DNA of 64,000 bases from Polynucleobacter wuianus (GTDB lineage: Bacteria > Pseudomonadota > Gammaproteobacteria > Burkholderiales > Burkholderiaceae). Position numbers and translations under genes: made by a program. The notes below the pieces were generated by a model. That model was given only the letters and a program-made list of their open reading frames with translations, searched no databases and was not told the origin of the DNA. The stretch covers positions 1,550,001 through 1,614,000 of the forward strand of contig NZ_CP015922.1 of NCBI RefSeq assembly GCF_001659725.1, written 5' to 3'. Shown in pieces: positions 7,765 to 16,299 of this stretch. Each line of letters opens with the position of its first letter. Position 1 is the first letter of the stretch.

Positions 7765-8970
7765 ATGAACCCAAGCAAAGCCTTTAGAACCCTACTGCTC
7801 TACCGTGTTGGCGCAACACTGAGCTACCAAATTACGATGGTAGCGGTAGGTTGGCACATATATGAACTCACTAATAGCGTTGTTTCATTGGGCTTAGTGG
7901 GTTTAGCTGAGCTTGTACCCTACTTCCTGCTGGCGCTCTATGCTGGTCATGCAGTGGATCATTACTCGCGCAAATTGATTGCTGCGATTGCCTGCATGAT
8001 TCATATTGCGGTTGCATTATTTCTGACAGCAATTGCCCTTAACTGGCTTACGCCACCCGTTCCCCTCATTTACACTGCGATCGCATGCATTGGAGCAGGT
8101 CGTGCTTTATTAAGGCCTTCCTATACCGCCATCTTTGGGCAGATTATTCCTAGAGAGCAATTACCACGTTACACAGCATATGCATCTTCAGCATTTCAGA
8201 TTTGCGTTGTAGCAGGCCCAGGTTTGGGAGGCCTGATGATTGGTTTTGCAGGACTGGAATGGACTTATCTATTAGCGGGAGTTTGTGGCGCTATTGGTTT
8301 ATATGGCATCACCTTTATTCACGCGCCCCAAGAAAAAATGAGCCAACTTTCTGGTCACTTTTTCAAAAGCTTTTTGGAAGGCTTTGAATATGTTCGTAAA
8401 CATGAGTTGATTCTAGGCATCATGGCATTAGATATGTTTGCTGTTTTGTTTGGTGGTGCCGTTTCCATTCTTCCTGCTTTTGTTAAGGAAGTATTAAATG
8501 CAGGCCCAGAAGTATTAGGCATTCTGCGTGCTGCACCAGCAGCAGGCGCTGTGATCACGGGAATCTATTTAGCGAAACGACCAGTATTAACAGACTCTGG
8601 TAAACACCTCTTCTTATCGGTTGCCGGGTTTGGCTTAGCGATTATTGCCTTTGGTCTTTCCAGCCATTTATGGGTGTGTGCATTCTTCTTATTTATTTCA
8701 GGATGCTGTGATTCTGTATCAGTAGTCATTCGCGGCAGCATCATGCAACTGACAACCCCCGATCATATGCGTGGGCGCATCAGCGCCATTAACGGTATCT
8801 TTATTGGATCCTCAAATGAATTGGGTGCACTTGAATCAGGAATCGCGGCCAGCATGATGGGCTTAGTGCCTTCTATTGTCTTCGGCGGTGCAGCCACTAT
8901 TGCGATCGTATTGATCACCTATCGACTTGCGCCGCACTTAAGCAAACTCCATCTCAAAGATATTTCCTAG
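7765..8970 (+). CDS. MFS transporter, EntS-like
   Basis: A 401-residue twelve-helix transporter of the major facilitator superfamily, in the subgroup of the enterobactin exporter EntS. The loop 2-3 region has a His-Tyr-Ser-Arg-Lys segment and the cytoplasmic half-linker His-Met-Arg-Gly-Arg-Ile-Ser is present near residue 334. There are no siderophore synthesis genes nearby, so export of enterobactin itself is not implied. It stands alone, divergent from cytochrome b561 and convergent with the hydroxyacyl-CoA dehydrogenase. A 14-bp perfect palindrome sits at the convergent junction (8982-8995). Confidence 0.85.
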   Translation: MNPSKAFRTLLLYRVGATLSYQITMVAVGWHIYELTNSVVSLGLVGLAELVPYFLLALYAGHAVDHYSRKLIAAIACMIHIAVALFLTAIALNWLTPPVPLIYTAIACIGAGRALLRPSYTAIFGQIIPREQLPRYTAYASSAFQICVVAGPGLGGLMIGFAGLEWTYLLAGVCGAIGLYGITFIHAPQEKMSQLSGHFFKSFLEGFEYVRKHELILGIMALDMFAVLFGGAVSILPAFVKEVLNAGPEVLGILRAAPAAGAVITGIYLAKRPVLTDSGKHLFLSVAGFGLAIIAFGLSSHLWVCAFFLFISGCCDSVSVVIRGSIMQLTTPDHMRGRISAINGIFIGSSNELGALESGIAASMMGLVPSIVFGGAATIAIVLITYRLAPHLSKLHLKDIS

Positions 8971-8994
8971 AAATGGAATTTGGCTTGATCAAGC

Positions 8995-9936
8995 CTATTT
9001 GATTTCTGGTAACTCTTTTTGAATAATTTTTAAGCCCTCACGTAATGCAGACTGATAGCGCTCACGCTCTGCTTTAATAGTTTCTGCAGTCCAAGGATAA
9101 AAACCCTCTCCAGTTTTCATGCCAAACTTCCCGCTCTCAACGCGCTCACTTAAGCACCTTGCAATCGTTGAGGAATTATTCAACGTAGGATAAATCGTCG
9201 CTCCGCCAGCGGCATGGATCTCAAGACCCGCATGATCCCGCTGCATTGCTGGACCGGCGGCGATATAGCGAAAGCCAAATCCATAGCGCACCGCCTTATC
9301 AATATCCTCCGGTGTGCAAATACCTGCATCCACCATCGAGAAGGCTTCGCGTGATAAGGCATGTTGTAAGCGATTTGCCAGAAAACCTGGTAAATCTTTT
9401 TTAACGGTGACTGGCACCATACCACAAGCGGTCATGAGTCGAGTAAGGCTATCACCAACCATAGGTGAAGTCTTTGCTCCATAAATGACTTCAACACAAG
9501 GAATCAAATGTGCTGGCATGAAAAAATGTAAGCCAATCATTCGGGCGGAAGTTTTTAATCCTTCTGCAATTTGGCTAATTGGAAAGCTAGTGCTATTACT
9601 TGCAAGCACTGCTTCTGGTTTTGCATACTTCTCTAGCTTGGCAAATAATTCACGCTTAATATCCAACCGCTCTGGCACACACTCGATGACCAAATCAATA
9701 TCAGCCCAATCAACCTCTTCAAGCGAGCCTGCCACAGACAATAAATGGATACGATGCTCGTAACCCAAATCTGTCATGGTGTTAACAAAATAATCTGGCA
9801 ATAGCGCACGACGCTCTGTAGTCGGCTCGACCACCTGGACGGCACAACCACCCCGCGCGCAGACGGCAGCGACATCGGCGCCCATCGTACCGCCACCGAC
9901 AACGACCACTTTAGTTTCAGCTGGGGTAAACAACAT
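8995..9936 (-). CDS. 3-hydroxyacyl-CoA dehydrogenase family protein
   Basis: A 313-residue single-domain-pair dehydrogenase that oxidises L-3-hydroxyacyl-CoA (or a related hydroxy acid) with NAD. The N-terminal Rossmann motif Gly-Gly-Gly-Thr-Met-Gly starts near residue 14. The catalytic His lies in Gly-Leu-His-Phe-Phe-Met-Pro-Ala-His, and Asn-Arg-Leu-Gln-His-Ala closes the C-terminal domain entry. The start chosen is the Met at 9936, preceded by CTAGGAG; a longer frame to 9972 adds a non-conserved Pro-rich stretch. It is a stand-alone short form, not the FadB/FadJ fusion. It diverges from the hydroxyacid dehydrogenase module. Confidence 0.88.
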   Translation of the reverse strand: MLFTPAETKVVVVGGGTMGADVAAVCARGGCAVQVVEPTTERRALLPDYFVNTMTDLGYEHRIHLLSVAGSLEEVDWADIDLVIECVPERLDIKRELFAKLEKYAKPEAVLASNSTSFPISQIAEGLKTSARMIGLHFFMPAHLIPCVEVIYGAKTSPMVGDSLTRLMTACGMVPVTVKKDLPGFLANRLQHALSREAFSMVDAGICTPEDIDKAVRYGFGFRYIAAGPAMQRDHAGLEIHAAGGATIYPTLNNSSTIARCLSERVESGKFGMKTGEGFYPWTAETIKAERERYQSALREGLKIIQKELPEIK

Positions 9937-10021
9937 GACATTTTCTCCTAGAGGGGGAGGACTTTTTGCCAAAAATCCTCATACAATGGAATCATTATTC
10001 CAATAAAAAATAGAGACAGAC

Positions 10022-10951
10022 ATGATCCCCGTCAATTCGGTGCTACAGGTCGGCCATTTCCCTGAGATTATGCAGGCGGAAATTGATCGCCGCTTTACGC
10101 CTACTCGGCATCCAGATGTAAATGCCCCGCCGCCTCCAGGAAACTTCGAGGCCATCTTGGTTCGCTCCAATACAAAATTACCAGAAGCCCTTGTAAAGCA
10201 GATCCCGAGCATTAAATTGGTATCCACCTGTGGGGTTGGTTATGACAACCTACCGCTACCCTACCTAAAAGCCCATGGGATTAAGGCAAGCAATACGCCC
10301 GGCGTTCTCAATGATGCAGTCTGCGAACTTGCTATTGGCATGATGCTTAGCCTTATGCGACGCCTTCCAGAGTCTCAAGAGCATGTAAAAAGTGGCGCCT
10401 GGTCGAAAGGTCTCTTTCAACTCACCACTACCTTGGCAGGCAAACGGGTTGGCATTGCCGGCATGGGTCGTATCGGCCAAGATTTGGCGAAGCGCCTTGA
10501 ACCATTTAAGGTAGAAATAGCCTACTCAGGACCTAATCCAAAGCCAGTGCCCTATACCTATTACAAAGAGGTAGTGGATTTGGCACTAGCTTGTGATGTT
10601 CTGTTCTTGGCTTGCCCGGCTTCCACTGATACGGACAACTTAATCGACGCCAAAGTTCTTGAGGCACTTGGGTCGTCATCTTATTTGATTAATATTGCGC
10701 GTGGCAGTGTTGTAAATGAAGCCGCGCTTTTATATGCACTGCAACATAAACAAATTGCAGGTGCTGCCTTGGACGTGTTTAATAATGAACCCAATCCAAA
10801 TCCTGCCTTTTTGGAGCTTGATAATGTTTTACTCACGCCCCATATCGGAAGCGCTACCTTGGAAACACGGATAGCAATGACGAACTTAGCTGTAGATAAT
10901 TTAGAAGCCTTCTTTAAACAACAACCACTTCTTACCGAAGTTCATTATTAA
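10022..10951 (+). CDS. D-2-hydroxyacid dehydrogenase (hydroxypyruvate reductase-like)
   Basis: A 309-residue NAD(P)-dependent D-2-hydroxyacid dehydrogenase. The nucleotide-binding motif Gly-Met-Gly-Arg-Ile-Gly is near residue 149, catalytic Arg in Ile-Ala-Arg-Gly-Ser, Glu in Asn-Asn-Glu-Pro-Asn and His in Thr-Pro-His-Ile-Gly-Ser. It opens a + strand run with a DHDPS-family lyase and a TAXI-TRAP uptake system. The set therefore looks like uptake and processing of a sugar acid or hydroxy acid, with this enzyme reducing or oxidising the keto/hydroxy group. The exact substrate is not visible. Confidence 0.9.
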   Translation: MIPVNSVLQVGHFPEIMQAEIDRRFTPTRHPDVNAPPPPGNFEAILVRSNTKLPEALVKQIPSIKLVSTCGVGYDNLPLPYLKAHGIKASNTPGVLNDAVCELAIGMMLSLMRRLPESQEHVKSGAWSKGLFQLTTTLAGKRVGIAGMGRIGQDLAKRLEPFKVEIAYSGPNPKPVPYTYYKEVVDLALACDVLFLACPASTDTDNLIDAKVLEALGSSSYLINIARGSVVNEAALLYALQHKQIAGAALDVFNNEPNPNPAFLELDNVLLTPHIGSATLETRIAMTNLAVDNLEAFFKQQPLLTEVHY

Positions 10952-10963
10952 ATTGGAGTCAGC

Positions 10964-11890
10964 ATGACTATCTCTTTGCATCCCTCTACTTTGCCAGCGG
11001 TGTTATCACCAGTGTTGACGCCATTTAAGGCAGACGGCAGCCCAGATGCCCAGAAACTACTAAAGCAATGTAAGTGGTTGGAGTCCAATGATGTTGGTCA
11101 AGCCGTCTTTGGCACCAACTCTGAAGCCAACTCCATGTCTGCCCCACAAAAGATGAGTACTTTGACCGCTCTCATTGAAGGTGGTTTGAATCCTGAACAT
11201 ATGATGCCTGGAACTGGCGCAACTTCAATTGATGCCACAGTCAACATGACACGTCATGCAGTCAATCATAAGTGTGCTGGTGTATTGATGCTGCCGCCGT
11301 TCTACTACAAAGACGTTACTGATGATGGCCTGTTTGCTTATTTCTCAGAAGTCATTCAGAAGGTAGGTAATTCAGCCTTACAAATTTATATCTACAACAT
11401 TCCACCGGTTACTAAAATTAATCTTAGCCTATCACTACTGGAGCGTTTGTCAAAAGAGTATCCAAAAACAGTAGTTGGCATGAAAGATAGCTCTGGTGAT
11501 TGGGCTTATACCGAATCTGTGATCAAGCTATTGGCGCCATCAGGCTTCCGCGTCTATGCTGGCAGCGAAGTCTTTTTGATGCGTACTCTGCGCGCTGGTG
11601 GCGTTGGCTGCATCTCTGCTACAGCAAACGTTAATCCTCACGCCCTTGCTGATCTTGCTGCGCACTGGAAAGACGCCAATGCAGATGAACGTCAAGCGGA
11701 GTTAGATAAGGTGCGTAGTGTGTTTGCAAAATATCAAATGATTGCCGGCATGAAAACAGCAGTTGCCCACTTTAGCAAAGATCCAGAGTGGCTGCGTGTA
11801 CGCCCACCACTCATGCAATTGACAGCAGATCAACAAGCCCAGCTATTGAGCGAGTTAAAGCAAATTAACTTCAGCATGCCTGGTCTTTAA
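10964..11890 (+). CDS. Dihydrodipicolinate synthase family aldolase/lyase
   Basis: A 308-residue class I aldolase of the DHDPS/NAL superfamily. The Schiff-base Lys is in Val-Gly-Met-Lys-Asp-Ser-Ser-Gly near residue 170, and the Tyr of Tyr-Ile-Tyr-Asn-Ile-Pro lies about 30 residues before it. The N-terminal Gly-Thr-Asn-Ser-Glu-Ala-Asn replaces the Gly-Thr-Thr-Gly-Glu of true DapA, so this is probably a catabolic member acting on a pyruvate-derived acid rather than the lysine-pathway enzyme. It starts 12 bp after the hydroxyacid dehydrogenase and lies upstream of TRAP genes. Confidence 0.88.
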   Translation: MTISLHPSTLPAVLSPVLTPFKADGSPDAQKLLKQCKWLESNDVGQAVFGTNSEANSMSAPQKMSTLTALIEGGLNPEHMMPGTGATSIDATVNMTRHAVNHKCAGVLMLPPFYYKDVTDDGLFAYFSEVIQKVGNSALQIYIYNIPPVTKINLSLSLLERLSKEYPKTVVGMKDSSGDWAYTESVIKLLAPSGFRVYAGSEVFLMRTLRAGGVGCISATANVNPHALADLAAHWKDANADERQAELDKVRSVFAKYQMIAGMKTAVAHFSKDPEWLRVRPPLMQLTADQQAQLLSELKQINFSMPGL

Positions 11891-11915
11891 TTCAAAAGAT
11901 ATATAGGAGACTTCC

Positions 11916-12866
11916 ATGAAACTACTCAAAGTCATTGTTCTATCACTCAGCTTTTTGTGGGCTGGAGCACAAGCGCAAAATATTTCGATTGCGACGGGTG
12001 GTACTGGGGGCGTTTACTACCCGATGGGCGGTGGTTTAGCCTCCGTTCTCTCCAGCAAAGTACCTGGCATGTCTGCAACTGCTGAGGTAACTGGCGGTTC
12101 AGTAGATAACCTCAACCTCATCGGTACCGGCAAGCCTTATGTTGGATTTTCAATGGCTGATGCTGCAAAAGATGCGCAGGTTGGTGAAGGTAAATTTGCA
12201 GGCAAGAAAGTAGATCTTCGTACCTTGGTGGTGCTCTATCCAAACCTGATGCACGTAGTGACTGTCGATTCCACTGGAATTAAATCCATGAAAGACTTAA
12301 AAGGTAAACGCGTCAGTACTGGCGCCCCTGGAAGCGCAACCGAAGTGATGGCATTTCGTATCCTCGAAGCTGCTGGTCTTGATAAAGACAAAGATGTTAA
12401 ACGTGAGCGCTTAAGTGTTGCTGAATCAGTCAATGCCGTCAAAGATCGTAAGATCGATGCATTCTTCTGGGTAGGTGGCTTACCAACAGCAGCCGTTACT
12501 GATCTTGCAAACACCCCTGGAACTAAAATCATCATGGTTGATACTAGCGATGAGGTTGCTACTATGAATAAGAAATACGGAAACCTGTATTTTGTTACCA
12601 CCATTCCTAAGGCTACCTATAGCGGCATGGCAAAAGATAACAAAGTTGCGGCCGTTGCAAATATTCTAGTGGTTAATGCAAACATGCCTGACGATCAAGC
12701 CTATAAGATCGTCAAGACTATGTTTGATAACAAGCTAGAGCTGGTTCGTACTCATCAAGAGTTTATGAATGTCAGCCTAGAAAATCAAAAGACAAAATCA
12801 ACACCAGTAGATTTTCACCCTGGCGCCCTGAAATACTTTAAAGAGAAAAACGTCAAATTGAATTAA
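11916..12866 (+). CDS. TAXI-family TRAP transporter solute-binding protein
   Basis: A 316-residue periplasmic receptor with a signal peptide ending Ala-Gln-Ala near residue 20. The mature start has Ile-Ala-Thr-Gly-Gly-Thr-Gly-Gly-Val-Tyr-Tyr-Pro, the hallmark of the TAXI subfamily, and Val-Ser-Thr-Gly-Ala-Pro-Gly-Ser lies mid-protein. GGAGA precedes the ATG. It delivers an unknown small acid (glutamate and 2-oxoglutarate are known for some members) to the fused TRAP permease encoded next. A strong hairpin lies between the two genes and may set their ratio. Confidence 0.92.
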   Translation: MKLLKVIVLSLSFLWAGAQAQNISIATGGTGGVYYPMGGGLASVLSSKVPGMSATAEVTGGSVDNLNLIGTGKPYVGFSMADAAKDAQVGEGKFAGKKVDLRTLVVLYPNLMHVVTVDSTGIKSMKDLKGKRVSTGAPGSATEVMAFRILEAAGLDKDKDVKRERLSVAESVNAVKDRKIDAFFWVGGLPTAAVTDLANTPGTKIIMVDTSDEVATMNKKYGNLYFVTTIPKATYSGMAKDNKVAAVANILVVNANMPDDQAYKIVKTMFDNKLELVRTHQEFMNVSLENQKTKSTPVDFHPGALKYFKEKNVKLN

Positions 12867-12875
12867 AACTGCAAT

Positions 12876-12898
12876 AGGGGTGAGTTAATCTCGCCCCT
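12876..12898 (+). terminator. Hairpin between TAXI receptor and TRAP permease (partial terminator)
   Basis: A nine-base-pair GC-rich stem with a five-base loop lies 10 bp after the receptor stop, followed by a pyrimidine-rich tail with only four consecutive Ts. It may end most transcripts, letting the receptor be made in excess of the membrane subunit, or protect the upstream mRNA end. Confidence 0.6.
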
Positions 12899-12943
12899 TC
12901 TGCTTTTAACGAAGTACATAAATATAAATATATAGGTTGAGAC

Positions 12944-14956
12944 ATGAATCAAAACGTCATCGATAACGAAACACAGGAAAAATTAGATGCCTTCATCAAG
13001 CAGGAGGAAGGTGACTCAAATGACTACAAAGGCTTATTAGCCAAGTTCATTACACTCGTTGCAGTGGGCATGTCTCTTTTTCATTTATACGCTGCATACT
13101 CCATCGTACCTACACAAGAGTTGCGCGTGATTCACGTGGCACTCGTTTTATTTTTAGTGTTCTTAAGCTTCCCTATTGCAACACGCTTTAAAAATCGACT
13201 GATGCCCTGGGATATCGTCTTTGCAGTGGCATCGGTAGCGATTGCGTATTACATCCTCAGCGGCGGCGATGATTTTATGGATAGAAACACTGCCCCCAAC
13301 GCAACCGATGTCATGGTGGGCATTGCCTTAATTCTTCTGATTTTAGAAAGCGTGCGCAGAACCAATGGGATGATCCTAGTTAGCGTTACAGCCTTGTTTT
13401 TGCTCTACGCTCTGTTTGGCAATCATTTGCCAGCGCCTTGGACTCACAAGGGATACGATCTCGATCGCTTAGTGGGTTACATGTACATGACGCTGGAGGG
13501 AATTTACGGCACAGCAGTAGACGTGTCCGCAACCCTCATTATTCTCTTCACGATCTTTGGCGCATTCTTGCAGTTCACGGGTGCAGGCAAATTCTTCATT
13601 GACTTCTCTTTTGCAGCAATGGGTGGCAAATCCTCTGGAGTTGGTAGAACCATAGTGATGTCCTCCTTCCTCTTGGGTGGTCCATCAGGTTCGGGTGTAG
13701 CCACTACCGTGACTGTCGGCTCAGTTGCCGCACCAATGCTAGAAAAAGTTGGGTACGAGAAAAACGCTGCGGGTGGTCTTTTAGCTGCAGGGGGTCTTGG
13801 TGCCATCATTTCCCCGCCGGTATTAGGTGCTGCTGCATTCTTGATTGCCGACTTTCTAAAGATTTCTTATTTAGACGTGCTATTGATGGCCAGCATTCCG
13901 ACTATCTTGTTCTACCTAGGTTTATTTGTCATGGTGGAAATCGATGTTCGCAAGTACAACATGAAGAGCATTCACTTTGAATCTACTGAGTCTGCTTGGC
14001 AGCTTACCCAGAAGTATTGGTTCCATTTCTTCTCACTCATCTCTATTGTGGTGTTTATGCTCATGGGCTTTTCACCAGTGATGTCCGTGTTCTGGGCAAC
14101 AGTAGTTTCTGCTCTCTCTAGTATGTTGAGAGAAGATACCGCGATCATTCCTTGGGCCTGGTTTAAGGGCAAAGAACCAATTCTTTCCGGTTTGTATAAC
14201 TCCAACCTTACCAAAGCACTAGCCTCAGGCTCTACCGGCGTTTTAGCAATTGCAGCTACTTGCGCAGGCGCTGGCTTAATCGTAGGCACAGTGACTCTGA
14301 CTGGACTTGGCCTCAAATTTAGCTCGATCGTGATTCAATACGCCGGTGGCTCACTACTGCTTACGACCATCTTCACGGCTCTAGTTGTTTGGGTTGTAGG
14401 TCTAGCAGTACCAGTGACAGCGTCATACATTATTTGTGCAGTGATCGCAGCGCCTGCCCTGATTAATTTGGGTGTACCAGCGTTTGCAGCACACATGTTT
14501 ATCTTTTACTACGCTGTGCTATCTGAAGTATCTCCCCCAACCGCACTATCGCCATTTGCTGCGGCTGCAATCTGCAAGGGGAATCCCTACCAAACAACTT
14601 TGCAGACTTGGAAATATGTTGCACCTGCGATCCTTGTTCCCTTCATGTTCGTGCTAGATAAATCAGGCGTCAGTTTATTGCTCATGGGATCAACCGATGC
14701 GCTTGAGCAAGCCGACTGGTTGCAAATTGCTTGGGTATCCTTTACTGCAGTTGTTGGAATCATCTGCTTGGCTGGTGGTCTACAAGGTTGGTTTATTGAG
14801 AAGACTAAAGTCTTTGAACGCATCATCATGGTGGTCTCTGGCGTTGCCTTGGCCTATCCATCTACTGAAGCAGACTTAATTGGTTTTGTGGGCTTTGCTT
14901 TGGTATTGGCTACCCAAACGATTACCCACTTCAAGCTACACCCCAGATCAACATAA
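12944..14956 (+). CDS. TRAP transporter permease, fused 4TM-12TM subunits
   Basis: A 670-residue polytopic protein with the small (DctQ-like) and large (DctM-like) TRAP subunits fused, the usual form in TAXI-type systems. About four helices occupy residues 30-150, then the large domain follows. Conserved blocks include Gly-Gly-Pro-Ser-Gly-Ser-Gly-Val-Ala near residue 245 and Ser-Pro-Pro-Val-Leu-Gly-Ala-Ala-Ala-Phe near residue 287. It works with the receptor encoded immediately upstream and uses a sodium or proton gradient. The length is normal. Confidence 0.92.
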   Translation: MNQNVIDNETQEKLDAFIKQEEGDSNDYKGLLAKFITLVAVGMSLFHLYAAYSIVPTQELRVIHVALVLFLVFLSFPIATRFKNRLMPWDIVFAVASVAIAYYILSGGDDFMDRNTAPNATDVMVGIALILLILESVRRTNGMILVSVTALFLLYALFGNHLPAPWTHKGYDLDRLVGYMYMTLEGIYGTAVDVSATLIILFTIFGAFLQFTGAGKFFIDFSFAAMGGKSSGVGRTIVMSSFLLGGPSGSGVATTVTVGSVAAPMLEKVGYEKNAAGGLLAAGGLGAIISPPVLGAAAFLIADFLKISYLDVLLMASIPTILFYLGLFVMVEIDVRKYNMKSIHFESTESAWQLTQKYWFHFFSLISIVVFMLMGFSPVMSVFWATVVSALSSMLREDTAIIPWAWFKGKEPILSGLYNSNLTKALASGSTGVLAIAATCAGAGLIVGTVTLTGLGLKFSSIVIQYAGGSLLLTTIFTALVVWVVGLAVPVTASYIICAVIAAPALINLGVPAFAAHMFIFYYAVLSEVSPPTALSPFAAAAICKGNPYQTTLQTWKYVAPAILVPFMFVLDKSGVSLLLMGSTDALEQADWLQIAWVSFTAVVGIICLAGGLQGWFIEKTKVFERIIMVVSGVALAYPSTEADLIGFVGFALVLATQTITHFKLHPRST

Positions 14957-14986
14957 GTCTTCATTTTTGATCAAAGCACCAGAAAC

Positions 14987-15014
14987 AATAAAGCCCACAA
15001 TAGCGGGCTTTATT
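14987..15014. terminator. Bidirectional rho-independent terminator
   Basis: A perfect ten-base stem (AATAAAGCCC and its complement) with an eight-base loop and T-rich flanks on both sides. It separates the TRAP permease from the convergent enolase-superfamily gene. Confidence 0.88.
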
Positions 15015-15035
15015 TTGTTTTAGATCTTAGAAGAT

Positions 15036-16169
15036 TTAAGCAATCTTGGTCCAAGCAGCTTTACCAGCATATTTCTTGATGGCATTTTCATCAAATTCAA
15101 AGCCCAGACCCGGAGTTTGATGCAAGATCAAGTCACCATTCTTAAATGTAAGTTGCTTATTAATCAATCTGCGAAAGTTGAAGACTTGATCGTCCAAGAA
15201 GAATTCTACAAAACGTGCATTTGGTGTTGAAGCCACTAATGGTGCGTGCAAGTCATGCATCCAGTGCGGGCAAACCGTAATGCCTTTCGCGTCGGCATAA
15301 GCAGAGATACGGCGCCATTCAGTGATTCCGCCACAAACAGCAGCATCCGATTGCAAAATCGCAGCGCCACCTGCGTCAATTAATTCTCTAAAACGCCAAC
15401 GACCAGCCTCCATCTCGCCAGTAGCAACACTGATCTTGGTTTGACGAGCTAAGGCAGCATGCAAATCAATTGCATCCGGTGAAAAAGGCTCTTCAATCCA
15501 ATAAGGGTTGTAAGCCTCAAAACGTCTCACATACTCCAAGGCAGTCGGTAAATCACGCCAAGCGTTATTTGCATCTAGGGTTAACAGAATATCGTCACCA
15601 ATCGCCTCACGAGCTGCCTTTACACGCGCCTCCTCTTCGGCTGGGGATAGGCGCCCTACTTTCATTTTGACGGCTTTAAAGCCCTGCCTTACATAAGACT
15701 CCATTTCCTTGCCAAGTTTGGCTGGTGTCTTGCCTTCTAGGTAATAACCTCCGCTGGCATAAGCAGGCACTCGATCATCCACTACAGAACCAAGATAGTG
15801 ATGCAAAGGTAAACCAGCAGCTCGCGCATTCAGATCCCAAAGTGCTGTATCCAAAATTGAAATGCCACGCATTACAGCGCCGGCACGGCCTTGCAAGATG
15901 GACTCGTTGTACATATCCATCCATAGGCCTTCGCTCCGATGGCTATTCTGTCGAATCAGTTTGGGGGCTAATAATTGCTCGACAGCAATTTTGGCAATAT
16001 CACCACCAGCACTTCCGACATAGCAAAAGCCAATACCCTCATTTCCATCCTTGCCGCGAACTTTAACTAGGCAGTAGTGGCGCTCTGATACGGTACGGGT
16101 TGAAAATGAGGTGACCTTATCTAGAGGCACGGCTACTGATGCAACTTGCACAGATTCGATGATCGGCAT
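15036..16169 (-). CDS. Enolase-superfamily enzyme (mandelate racemase/muconate lactonizing family)
   Basis: A 377-residue enzyme expected to abstract an alpha-proton from a carboxylate substrate held by Mg. Seen in order: the capping domain (about 1-125), Lys-Met-Lys-Val-Gly with the Lys-x-Lys catalytic pair near residue 165, metal ligands Asp in Thr-Leu-Asp-Ala-Asn-Asn-Ala-Trp, Glu in Trp-Ile-Glu-Glu-Pro, Glu in Ala-Thr-Gly-Glu, then Gln-Ser-Asp-Ala-Ala and a late His-Trp-Met-His. This pattern fits acid-sugar dehydratases or racemases. Its convergent placement beside a TRAP uptake system, a DHDPS-type aldolase and a hydroxyacid dehydrogenase supports sugar-acid breakdown, by inference. Confidence 0.88.
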   Translation of the reverse strand: MPIIESVQVASVAVPLDKVTSFSTRTVSERHYCLVKVRGKDGNEGIGFCYVGSAGGDIAKIAVEQLLAPKLIRQNSHRSEGLWMDMYNESILQGRAGAVMRGISILDTALWDLNARAAGLPLHHYLGSVVDDRVPAYASGGYYLEGKTPAKLGKEMESYVRQGFKAVKMKVGRLSPAEEEARVKAAREAIGDDILLTLDANNAWRDLPTALEYVRRFEAYNPYWIEEPFSPDAIDLHAALARQTKISVATGEMEAGRWRFRELIDAGGAAILQSDAAVCGGITEWRRISAYADAKGITVCPHWMHDLHAPLVASTPNARFVEFFLDDQVFNFRRLINKQLTFKNGDLILHQTPGLGFEFDENAIKKYAGKAAWTKIA

Positions 16170-16299
16170 CTGAACTCCTTGATGAAAAAAATATTGTAGC
16201 CAGTATTGAAATACTCGGTTTGAGCTTGGTCTAGGGTTAATTTATTGCGCCACAACAAAATTATCTAGCCTGTGTTCCGCATTATTAGATAATTACGAA

